Of a stretch of 64,000 nt of DNA, positions 1-7,070 are shown in pieces. The DNA lies in NCBI GenBank assembly GCA_944389175.1, contig CALXLK010000002.1, positions 124,001 through 188,000 of the forward strand, given 5' to 3'. Within the stretch, counting starts at the first letter, position 1. Every line of letters starts with the position of its first letter. Both the position numbers and the translations under genes were made by a program. The notes below the pieces were generated by a model, which saw only the letters and a list, made by a program, of their open reading frames with translations, had not been told where the DNA came from and searched no databases. The stretch is from an uncultured Opitutales bacterium. Lineage in GTDB: Bacteria; Verrucomicrobiota; Verrucomicrobiia; Opitutales; Intestinicryptomonadaceae.

Positions 1-1422
1 AAACGCGGCGTTGGCGGAGATTCCGGTTTCCCGAGATCGTATTTGGATCTGGCCAGATACGTTCGGCGTTCGGGGCCGGAATGCAACCAAAATATGCTTT
101 CTCCATTGGAATTTAACGCCGACACGAGCGAGTTGATGCAGATTCTCAAGAAGGGGCACAAGGGGGTAAAGCTCGACGACGAGTCGATGAAAATTCTCAT
201 CACGTGGATTGACCTCAATGTCCCCTGCTACGGGACTTGGAGCGAGGTAAAAGGCGGCATAAAATACGGCGGCGATAAAATGCGCATGAAATACCTCGCC
301 AAATACGCCAACCGCCACGAAGACCAGAACGCCATTACATACGACGGCGGCGTCCAGAAATTTGTGCGTCCGGCCCAGCCGAAGATGCATGCGGGCAAGA
401 ATCTAAAAGTTGACGGGTTCCCGTTCGATTCGCTGGCCGCCGCCAAGATGATAGATGCGGCTTCAAAAGGCAATGCCGGTTTTTTGTCGCGGCTGTTTGG
501 CGGGAAGCCGCTTCCCAAGGAGCTTGAAGCTGACATAGATGGGGAGAAAATTCGTTTTGTTCTCGTGCCTGCGGGCAGCTATGTGATGGGCAGCAATACG
601 GGCTATTACGACGAGGGGCCGGCGGCTATCGTGAAAGTTGCCTCGCCTTTTTATATGAGCCGCTGCGAAGTTTCCAACGCCCAGTATGCAAAGTTTGACT
701 CCCGCCATAACTCGGGCTACCAGGACAGGCAGTGGAAAGACCATGTCGACCGCGGCTATCCGGCAAATCTTCCAAATCAGCCGGTCGTGCGCGTCAGCTG
801 GAACGAGGCCGTAGATTATTGCGCATGGCTTTCAAAGAAGCTCGGCGTAGGGGTGGGGCTGCCCAGCCAAAAGCAGTGGGAGTGGGCAGCCCGCGCAGGC
901 ACGGCCTCCGATTTCTGGTTCGGAAAATCCAACTTTAATTACGGTAACTGCGAGAACTTGGCCGACTTTACAATAAGGGATCTCTCCGTCGACGGCGTCG
1001 ACCCGCAGCCGAGGGTGGACGATAGCCCGCTTAACGACTACACTCCGCACGACGATTTTGCCTACGACGGTTCTCTTACGGCCGCCGAAGTAGGTTCTTA
1101 CAAACCCAACGCATTCGGATTGTGCGACATGCTCGGCAACGTCAGCGAGTGGACTTCCGACGATTATACTCAGACGCTTTTCGGCAAAAAGGTTGAGGAT
1201 AAAAAGACCGTCCGCGGCGGTTCGTGGCGCGACCGCGCCAAACGAGCGCGCGTGACTTTCAGGCGCGACTACCACCCCTGGCAAAAGGTTTACAACGTGG
1301 GCGTAAGGCTCGTCATAAACGACGCCGCCGCGGCCGCCAAACGCCTAAAAGCGGTTCCCCCGTCCGAGCCCGCGCCCCTGCGGAACACCAAGATTCCATT
1401 GGACAACATTCCTCATAATTAA
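1..1422 (+). CDS. SUMF1/formylglycine-enzyme-like domain protein (5' partial)
   Basis: The reading frame is open from base 1, so the true start lies upstream. The first ~100 visible residues include a stretch like GHKGVKLDDES followed by WIDLNVPCYGTW. As I recall, this type of segment ends a cytochrome-like or DUF leader in planctomycete and verrucomicrobial proteins. A SUMF1/FGE-sulfatase domain follows (about residues 180-440), with FVLVPAGSYVMGS, RVSWNEAVDYCAWLS, GLPSQKQWEWAARAG, GLCDMLGNVSEW and a C-terminal VRGGSW. The cysteine pair used by true formylglycine-generating enzymes after GGSW is absent (RDRAKRARVTFRR instead). It is therefore probably a structural or binding SUMF1 relative rather than a sulfatase-activating oxidase. 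The next gene starts 25 bases downstream and may be co-transcribed. Confidence 0.85.
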   Translation, partial: KRGVGGDSGFPRSYLDLARYVRRSGPECNQNMLSPLEFNADTSELMQILKKGHKGVKLDDESMKILITWIDLNVPCYGTWSEVKGGIKYGGDKMRMKYLAKYANRHEDQNAITYDGGVQKFVRPAQPKMHAGKNLKVDGFPFDSLAAAKMIDAASKGNAGFLSRLFGGKPLPKELEADIDGEKIRFVLVPAGSYVMGSNTGYYDEGPAAIVKVASPFYMSRCEVSNAQYAKFDSRHNSGYQDRQWKDHVDRGYPANLPNQPVVRVSWNEAVDYCAWLSKKLGVGVGLPSQKQWEWAARAGTASDFWFGKSNFNYGNCENLADFTIRDLSVDGVDPQPRVDDSPLNDYTPHDDFAYDGSLTAAEVGSYKPNAFGLCDMLGNVSEWTSDDYTQTLFGKKVEDKKTVRGGSWRDRAKRARVTFRRDYHPWQKVYNVGVRLVINDAAAAAKRLKAVPPSEPAPLRNTKIPLDNIPHN

Positions 1423-1447
1423 TATAAAACAATAAAAAAGGAAATAA

Positions 1448-2116
1448 ATGAGAAAAATACTTGCAATATTAGCCGCCGTGTCCCTGCTTTTTTGCGGTTG
1501 CGCGACATGTCAGAAAGACCCGGCACCATCTTCTAATCAACAAAAATTGACAAAAAATATGTTCTACAAAAACGGAAAGTTTGATAGGGAGGCTGCAAAG
1601 AAAGCCTACTTTGAAATGATGGAAAATCTCGGGTACCCCATAAGCGAGAATCTTCGCCAAAACATGTGGGTTACCGATTTTGAGCTGGGCGATTTCCCGA
1701 ACGTGGGAATGGGGGGGATTTTTTGGGCCCATGAAAACGTTAACGGTGTATTCGGCCACGAGATATTTCTGCTGCCAAACCAGATATTGATTGAGCACCG
1801 CCATGTCGCGGGCAACGGTCTTCCCGCGAAAAACGAATGCTGGCAGGCGCGCGCAGGCAGCGCATATTGCTTCGGAGAGAAGGGTGAGGACGCCTCAAAG
1901 TATCCGCAAGTCAAGGTTCCCGAAAGCCAGAAAAATTTCGTAACCGTGCACAAGGTTACACCGATAGATGCAAAGAGGGGCAACATAGCCTGGCTTAGCC
2001 GCCTCGAGTCTAGCCACTACATGATAGGCGGCCCCGACGGCGCGTGCGTAACGGAATACGGGGCGTTTCATTCAAACGACAACAACCGCTACACCAACCC
2101 CAAAGTCGGCTTCTAA
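1448..2116 (+). CDS. Cupin-like secreted lipoprotein, function unknown
   Basis: A 222-residue protein starting MRKILAILAAVSLLFCGCATC, a lipoprotein signal peptide with a cysteine-rich lipobox, so it is probably anchored in the envelope. The mature part contains ILIEHRHV, then an acidic residue and a glycine about 12-20 residues on, and later WLSRLESSHYMIGGPDG and AFHSNDNNRY. The spacing resembles the two histidine/glutamate motifs of a metal-binding cupin barrel, in the style of D-lyxose isomerase-like proteins, but I cannot name a family securely. It lies 25 bases after the SUMF1 gene on the same strand and is followed by a clear intrinsic terminator, so the two probably end one transcript. 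Confidence 0.7.
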   Translation: MRKILAILAAVSLLFCGCATCQKDPAPSSNQQKLTKNMFYKNGKFDREAAKKAYFEMMENLGYPISENLRQNMWVTDFELGDFPNVGMGGIFWAHENVNGVFGHEIFLLPNQILIEHRHVAGNGLPAKNECWQARAGSAYCFGEKGEDASKYPQVKVPESQKNFVTVHKVTPIDAKRGNIAWLSRLESSHYMIGGPDGACVTEYGAFHSNDNNRYTNPKVGF

Positions 2117-2137
2117 GATTTATGCGCTGATTTGTAC

Positions 2138-2159
2138 GGCCGCGAAAGCGGCCTTTTTT
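2138..2159 (+). terminator. Rho-independent terminator after the lipoprotein gene
   Basis: A perfect six-base-pair stem, GGCCGC / GCGGCC, with a GAAA tetraloop is followed by six T residues. It lies 22 bases after the lipoprotein stop codon. Confidence 0.9.
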
Positions 2160-2340
2160 GTTTTTTTGCGCCGTTGTGTTATCTTTTTTTTCGGCGCGTT
2201 TTTTTTCATGTCTTGGCCACTTCGATTCCGCATGCGCGGATAAAAAAAGTTACGTTTTTTTCGGCGTGCAGACTTGGATTGCGCATTGCCCGAGTTGCGT
2301 TTATAATTAAATTCGATATATGCTTTTAAATGGTTGAAGG

Positions 2341-2358
2341 CCGCCGCGGTTGCGGCGG
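2341..2358. repeat. GC-rich perfect hairpin upstream of the IclR gene
   Basis: CCGCCGC / GCGGCGG is a perfect seven-base-pair stem with a GGTT loop. There is no T-run on either side, so it is not a typical terminator. It sits 60 bases before the iclR-family start. Role unknown. Confidence 0.55.
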
Positions 2359-2380
2359 GCAATTATCGACATTAAATGGT

Positions 2381-2408
2381 TTGACATGCGTTTCATATTT
2401 GAAATGAT
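2381..2408 (+). promoter_or_regulatory. Putative promoter with overlapping palindromic operator for the IclR gene
   Basis: TTGACA (2381-2386) is a consensus -35 box. A weak -10 (AATGAT or ATGATT) lies 16-17 bases downstream. The spacer holds an inverted repeat, TTTCA-TATT-TGAAA, at 2391-2404. IclR-family regulators often bind TGAAA/TTTCA-type palindromes and repress their own promoter, so autoregulation is plausible. The predicted transcript start would fall almost on the ATG at 2417, giving a very short leader. Confidence 0.45.
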
Positions 2409-2416
2409 TTGGCGCA

Positions 2417-3214
2417 ATGGTCAAAGTTGGAGAAAAAAAGACGAATTACGAGCGCTACCACGTTCCGAACCTAAAAAGGGGATTGGAAGTTTTTGAGATG
2501 TTGGCGAAGAATCCCGACGGAATGACTCTTCCGGAAATTTCCAAGACCTCGGGGTATTCAAGGAGCAGCATTTTTAGGATATTGTGCACGCTTGAAGACT
2601 GCGGGTACGTAGTCAAGAAAGAGGACGAGCGCACGTTTAGAATGTCGCGCAAACTTGCGGCGCTTGGCTATGCGGCCTTTGGGGAGTCGAACATAGTGGA
2701 AAAGGGCATGGACATATTGCGGCAGATGCGCGACCGCCTCGGAGAGACCTCCATGCTTGGCACCATGCTCGACGAGGGATGTGTAATGATAGAGCAGGCT
2801 CCGGGAACGTATCCCTTTAAATTTTTGGGCGAAATAGGCATGCGCATTCCATTTCACGCGTCGGCTCCGGGCAAGGCCATGCTCGCATTTTTGCCCGATT
2901 CCGAGGCGGAAAGAAAAATTTCAAAAATAAAATTTCATAAGTACAATTCGAATACCATAGTCGATAAGAAAACCTTTATTAAGGAAATAGGCGAAGTCAG
3001 AAAGAAGGGCTACGCCTTCGACAAGGGCGAGGAAATAGACGGCGTCAACTGCGTCGGCGCGCCCGTTTTTGACGCCCACGGCTACCCCGTTGCCGCAATA
3101 TGGATAACCGGCCCGCGGGAGCGCATAAAAAACGAGAACCTCGACGATATTGGGAAAATAGTCAAAGAATTTGCCGACGCAATTTCGGGCAGGCTCGGCT
3201 ACGGGCTTCTCTGA
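2417..3214 (+). CDS. IclR-family transcriptional regulator
   Basis: A 265-residue protein of normal IclR-family length. Residues about 18-80 form the winged helix-turn-helix (LKRGLEVFEMLAKN, LPEISKTSGYSRSSIFRILCTLEDCGYV). The rest is the effector-binding IclR domain, with the family pattern PFHASAPGKAMLAFLP and KGYAFDKGEEIDGVNCVGAPVFD near the C-terminus. Such regulators usually sense small carboxylic acids, aromatics or sugars. No metabolic operon is attached here, so the target is not evident. It has its own putative promoter/operator and its own terminator, so it appears monocistronic. Confidence 0.93.
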   Translation: MVKVGEKKTNYERYHVPNLKRGLEVFEMLAKNPDGMTLPEISKTSGYSRSSIFRILCTLEDCGYVVKKEDERTFRMSRKLAALGYAAFGESNIVEKGMDILRQMRDRLGETSMLGTMLDEGCVMIEQAPGTYPFKFLGEIGMRIPFHASAPGKAMLAFLPDSEAERKISKIKFHKYNSNTIVDKKTFIKEIGEVRKKGYAFDKGEEIDGVNCVGAPVFDAHGYPVAAIWITGPRERIKNENLDDIGKIVKEFADAISGRLGYGLL

Positions 3215-3218
3215 AATT

Positions 3219-3238
3219 GCGGCACTGCGCCGCTTTTT
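3219..3238 (+). terminator. Rho-independent terminator after the IclR gene
   Basis: GCGGC-ACTGC-GCCGC followed by five T residues, five bases after the stop codon. The stem is short but GC-rich. Confidence 0.7.
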
Positions 3239-3533
3239 GCATTGCCGCGCGACGTAGAAACGGCCGCTTGTTTGCAAGATGCGCATACACGGCGGTATCG
3301 GCTATTCAAGTACCGGAGGTTTAAAACAGATTCGTCGGGCGATTTTCCCGGCGTGGCATTCTCTCACGGGACTATTGTTGCTTGGTTGTCTGCTTATGGC
3401 GCGGTGCGCGCAGGCAGCGCCCGAATGCGCCAATACGCAATGCTTTCCGCGGATAATAATCAATGCGCTGATTGCAAATTGCCGAGTACGCGCCTTTATT
3501 TGGCCGCCGCCACAGGCCGTCGGGCGCGCGTGT
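3239..3533. other. Intergenic region between convergent genes
   Basis: About 295 bases between the iclR terminator and the stop codon of the first KS-CLF gene on the other strand. Open frames here look like noise: they overlap the 3' end of the synthase gene and have no recognisable product. I see no clear terminator for the minus-strand operon, only a weak GGCC...GGCC pairing near 3510-3525. Confidence 0.5.
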
Positions 3534-5942
3534 TTACGCTATTTTTATGACGGCTGCGTGGTTGTTGCCCGATGACGAGCTGGATAGGGCCAAAATATAT
3601 TTGGGGGCATTTGGCATTGGCGTAGAGTCGAAATAGTCTATGCCGAAGTGCTGTGGCCAAACGGGTTTCTTTTGGGATAGTGTTGCAAGCAGGCACGCGA
3701 GAGAGTGCAGGGCCGATGTGGCGAACATGTATCCGGTGTTAAATACCGTCGTTGCCATGGGGACGCGCCCGAAGCGCCTGTCGCGAAGGTTGACTATTTT
3801 TGAGTCCTGCGCCGTCGCGCGAGGCGACCACGATATAATGTCAACGAGGCTTTCATCTATACCTGCATCCTTCAATGCGGCATCGACTGCGCGTTCGAGC
3901 CCGTCTCCAATGATGTTTGGATCGTATATGTCGCCGCCGTCCATCGAGGATGCGCACGATAGAATTTCCCCGTAAATTTTTGCGCCGCGTTTGGTCGCCG
4001 TGTCGATGTCTTCAACCACTGCCGCGCACGCGCCCTCGGCCAATACTGTTTTCCAGTATGAGAAATACTTCATCTTAAAGAGGGTTTCGCTTTCTCCGGT
4101 GCGCAGCATTCCAAATTTTTCCTCCCTCTCGAGAAGGCTTTTGCTAATCTCGTCGGCGGCGAGGGCCACTATCTGTTTGCCGGGGGAGTCCTTTACGAGC
4201 ATGGCCGCGTATTCAAGGGCTTGGAGGGAACAGTTGTATCCGCTCGTAAAAGTTATGCTTGGGCCCTTTATCTCAAGTGCCTGCGATACCCGGCCTGCGG
4301 TTGAATTTGCTGTAACGTTGGAAAAACACGAGATATCGCCGCGCATTTCGGCGTCGAGAAACACCGCGCGCATATGCGCGTCGTAGTCTGCGCCGCCGCA
4401 TATGGCCGCGGCTATTCCTATATTTTCAGAGTTTGCGCGCCCCGTCTTTATTCCCGCTTCTTCGAGTGCGCCAAAAGTTGCTATTGTCGCAAACTGGCTG
4501 ATTAGGTTCATCCCCGAGAAATCTACCCTGCGGGTTATGGTCTTTGGGTTGGGCAGGTTGACCGTGCCGGCGAGGCGGTTTGTGGGAAAACGGGTGACGG
4601 GGCCTATGGCGATTTTATCGCGCTGGAGGGCCTCTATGTTTTCGGCGGCGTTAAGGCCGAGGGGCGATACCGCCGAAAAGCCGCTGATGACGGGCCTTGC
4701 AGCCATGTTCGGCATTTTCGGCGCGCATTTTGAAAAATTTTCCTTTGCCACGACTATGGCGGCATTGTTGCCTGCAAACGCGTAGTTTGCCGACAAGAAA
4801 CAGTCGTATTGCTTTTGTTCCAGCTTGTAAGCGGGGGCTATCAGGCAGCCCGGGCGCAAGGTTGTAAAGTGCAGTGTGGGCTCGACAAATCCCGCATGCA
4901 TTGCCGCCAGTTGGCATGTGGCCTCTATTATGCCCGTGGCGCCCATGCAGTGGCCGTGGTACGACTTGGTCGATACAAACGGCGCGCGGCTGTCCCCTAT
5001 AATTTTTGCCATCGCCTTTGATTCCGCTCTGTCGTTGGCCGACGTACCGGAACCGTGGGCGTTTATGCAGCCTATGTCCTCCACCGGCACGCCGGCGCTC
5101 TCGAGGGCTCCGCGCATTGTTCTAAATGCTCCGTCGCCGCGGGGGTCGGGCTGCGTGGGGTGGTGGGCGTCGTTGGTGGTGGCGTGCCCTATTATCTTTG
5201 CAAGCACCTTGGCCTTCCTCGTTTTTGCCTGAAGAGCCGATTCTACGACCCAGAATGCGGCGCCCTCTCCTATGTTCATGCCCTCAGGCAATGAAAATGG
5301 CGCCGTCTTCTGCTCTCCGACAACTTTTAGGGCGCTAAAACCCGCGAAATTTGCCACAGATATCGCGTCTGCGCCGCCGCATAGAACGGTCGAATATTTG
5401 CCCTGGTTTATAAGCATTTGTGCCAGAGCCGCAGCCGCGGTAGAGCCGGCGCAGGCTATGTTTATCAGAAAGCATCCTCCTCCTATGCCAAGCGACGAGG
5501 CCATGGCGCGGGCAAGGGCGTGGTTTTGCCCCTGGACGAAGTCTCTTATGGTGTACGGCACCGACGCGTCGGCTTCGTGTTTATATTCCAGTTCCTGCGA
5601 ATTCATTCCGGCGTTGCAGGTTGCAACGACGATTGCCGCGTCACTTAACTCCCGCCCGGACAGGCCGGAATTTTTGACGGCGTCTTTTGCGGCGCAAATG
5701 GCAAGCCTTATGTACGGATCGGTGTAGTCTGCAAGCTCTTCGCCGCCGAGGCGCTCCGCAAAGTCCACATTCTTTACTTCAGCGGCCAGGTGCGATTTGA
5801 ATGCGCAAGTGTCTATCTTTTGCGCTTGAGCTATTCCGTCGGTTCCCGATTCCAGGGATTTTCTAATTTCTTCGAGGCTATTGCCTATTGGCGAAAGCAC
5901 TCCGACCGACGTAATTACAGCCGTTTTATCTTCAACGTTCAT
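3534..5942 (-). CDS. KS-CLF fusion: beta-ketoacyl-ACP synthase joined to a chain-length-factor-like domain
   Basis: An 802-residue protein made of two thiolase-fold ketosynthase units. Unit 1 (about 1-410) has a complete Cys-His-His triad: Cys164 in NIACAGS, His296 in NAHGSGT and His331 in YHGHCMGATG. Unit 2 (about 415-800) keeps a cysteine at the nucleophile position (GYNCSLQ, about 571). Both histidines are lost (ISWSPRATAQD and NTGYMFATSALHS), which is the pattern of a chain-length factor. KS and CLF are normally separate subunits of a heterodimer in type II polyketide and aryl-polyene systems; here they are one polypeptide. It is the last gene of the minus-strand cluster operon and overlaps the preceding small exported-protein gene by 11 bases. 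The extension substrate is unknown. Confidence 0.88.
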   Translation of the reverse strand: MNVEDKTAVITSVGVLSPIGNSLEEIRKSLESGTDGIAQAQKIDTCAFKSHLAAEVKNVDFAERLGGEELADYTDPYIRLAICAAKDAVKNSGLSGRELSDAAIVVATCNAGMNSQELEYKHEADASVPYTIRDFVQGQNHALARAMASSLGIGGGCFLINIACAGSTAAAALAQMLINQGKYSTVLCGGADAISVANFAGFSALKVVGEQKTAPFSLPEGMNIGEGAAFWVVESALQAKTRKAKVLAKIIGHATTNDAHHPTQPDPRGDGAFRTMRGALESAGVPVEDIGCINAHGSGTSANDRAESKAMAKIIGDSRAPFVSTKSYHGHCMGATGIIEATCQLAAMHAGFVEPTLHFTTLRPGCLIAPAYKLEQKQYDCFLSANYAFAGNNAAIVVAKENFSKCAPKMPNMAARPVISGFSAVSPLGLNAAENIEALQRDKIAIGPVTRFPTNRLAGTVNLPNPKTITRRVDFSGMNLISQFATIATFGALEEAGIKTGRANSENIGIAAAICGGADYDAHMRAVFLDAEMRGDISCFSNVTANSTAGRVSQALEIKGPSITFTSGYNCSLQALEYAAMLVKDSPGKQIVALAADEISKSLLEREEKFGMLRTGESETLFKMKYFSYWKTVLAEGACAAVVEDIDTATKRGAKIYGEILSCASSMDGGDIYDPNIIGDGLERAVDAALKDAGIDESLVDIISWSPRATAQDSKIVNLRDRRFGRVPMATTVFNTGYMFATSALHSLACLLATLSQKKPVWPQHFGIDYFDSTPMPNAPKYILALSSSSSGNNHAAVIKIA

Positions 5943-6450
5943 TTTTCTTGTAAAATTCGACTAGTCTTAAGTTCATCTTGAAGCCGCCGCCCTCGGCTTT
6001 GACAGTTTCGGGCAGGGTTATGCCGGCAAATTTTTTGTAGCCGCAGACAGATACGTCAAATTCCGGGTCTACGAGGGCTATCCTAAGCGGCAGGTTGTCT
6101 TTCGACAGACAGCAGTGGAGAATTTCGGGTTCGAAAAACTGCCTGAATCCGGCCGCAAGCATCGTGTATCTTAGCAGAAAATTTCCCAACGCTTCCGAAA
6201 TTTTGCACTCCAAGAGAGGCTTCGACTTCCCGTCGAATCTTATTCTGGCTATCTTTGCGTATTCCGAACACACCAGAACGTTTATAGCAGACCCGGACGA
6301 GACTATGAATTCTATAGGGATTTCCCTCCCGCCGAAGCTTAAAATTCCGCGCTGGCGGTAGGAAGCCTGGCCAAGGGTAAAATTTCCCGCATTCGCGCAG
6401 CATATCTGGCAGAAAATAACCGTCGCGGCAAATAGCGCTAGAAACTTCAT
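5932..6450 (-). CDS. Small exported protein, DUF3261/LolB-like by position
   Basis: A 172-residue protein starting MKFLALFAATVIFCQICCANAG, a Sec signal peptide. The start at 6450 is chosen because the signal peptide begins there and ATGA overlaps the stop of the LolA-like gene; the longer open frame upstream is only a shadow of that gene. The mature part looks beta-rich (GREIPIEFIVSS, IARIRFDGKSKPLLECKI). In aryl-polyene clusters a DUF3261 or LolB-like outer-membrane protein often accompanies LolA and MMPL proteins, and this gene occupies that place. The family is inferred from position and general appearance, not from a diagnostic motif. Confidence 0.65.
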   Translation of the reverse strand: MKFLALFAATVIFCQICCANAGNFTLGQASYRQRGILSFGGREIPIEFIVSSGSAINVLVCSEYAKIARIRFDGKSKPLLECKISEALGNFLLRYTMLAAGFRQFFEPEILHCCLSKDNLPLRIALVDPEFDVSVCGYKKFAGITLPETVKAEGGGFKMNLRLVEFYKKNER

Positions 6451-7070
6451 GGCCTCCGGCCTTTCAAATTTGCCTCGGGCGATTCGGTGTCGAAAATCTT
6501 TGGCTCTTCGGACAGGAGCTTGCACGAGTCGATGCTCATTGTCGTGGAGTCGCCGTCGGCGTCTATGACGGTGATTTTTTTTGCCAGCGTCTTTGCGCCG
6601 TCGCGCCCGGTCTCTATTATTATTTTCTCTATAAAGTTTTTTACCGCGGCGTTTTTTGGCGTCAGTGTCAGGCTTGAGCCCTTCTCTTCGACATCGTATT
6701 CGCCAGAGTCTATCTTTCCCGTGTATACGCCCGACATTTGGCCAAATATGCGCTTTGCAAGTTCGGGGTTCGCTTCGGTTAATTTTTTCCACGAGCCGTT
6801 TTGAAATTCGTAGCGGGCCAATTTTTCGCCGTCGAAAATAGACAAAGACCTAAACGGCTCGAGATTTTCTATCCGCATTTTCCCCGACATGCATACCCAT
6901 ATGCGCAGACGGCTTCTAATCGGCTCGTCGAAAAGGGCGATGTTTTTTTGCTGGTCGATGTCCATCTCTATCGCGCCGACCCCTTTTAGCGAGCCGGCCA
7001 TATCGGTGAGCAGCGAGGCCTGCGCCGCCGTTGCCGCGCATAAAAGCGCAAATGTAAAAAACTTTTTCAT
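6447..7070 (-). CDS. LolA-like periplasmic carrier of the polyene-like cluster
   Basis: A 207-residue protein with signal peptide MKKFFTFALLCAATAAQA. The mature part has the LolA-fold signature pattern LFDEPIRSRLRIWV, SGKMRIENLEPFRSLSIFDG and a C-terminal segment SSLTLTPKN...IIIETGRDG. LolA-like proteins bind a lipid in a half-barrel and ferry it across the periplasm. Copies in aryl-polyene clusters are thought to carry the pigment or its lipid conjugate rather than lipoproteins. It overlaps the upstream KS-CLF gene and the downstream exported-protein gene by 4 bases each, so translation is coupled. Confidence 0.85.
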   Translation of the reverse strand: MKKFFTFALLCAATAAQASLLTDMAGSLKGVGAIEMDIDQQKNIALFDEPIRSRLRIWVCMSGKMRIENLEPFRSLSIFDGEKLARYEFQNGSWKKLTEANPELAKRIFGQMSGVYTGKIDSGEYDVEEKGSSLTLTPKNAAVKNFIEKIIIETGRDGAKTLAKKITVIDADGDSTTMSIDSCKLLSEEPKIFDTESPEANLKGRRP

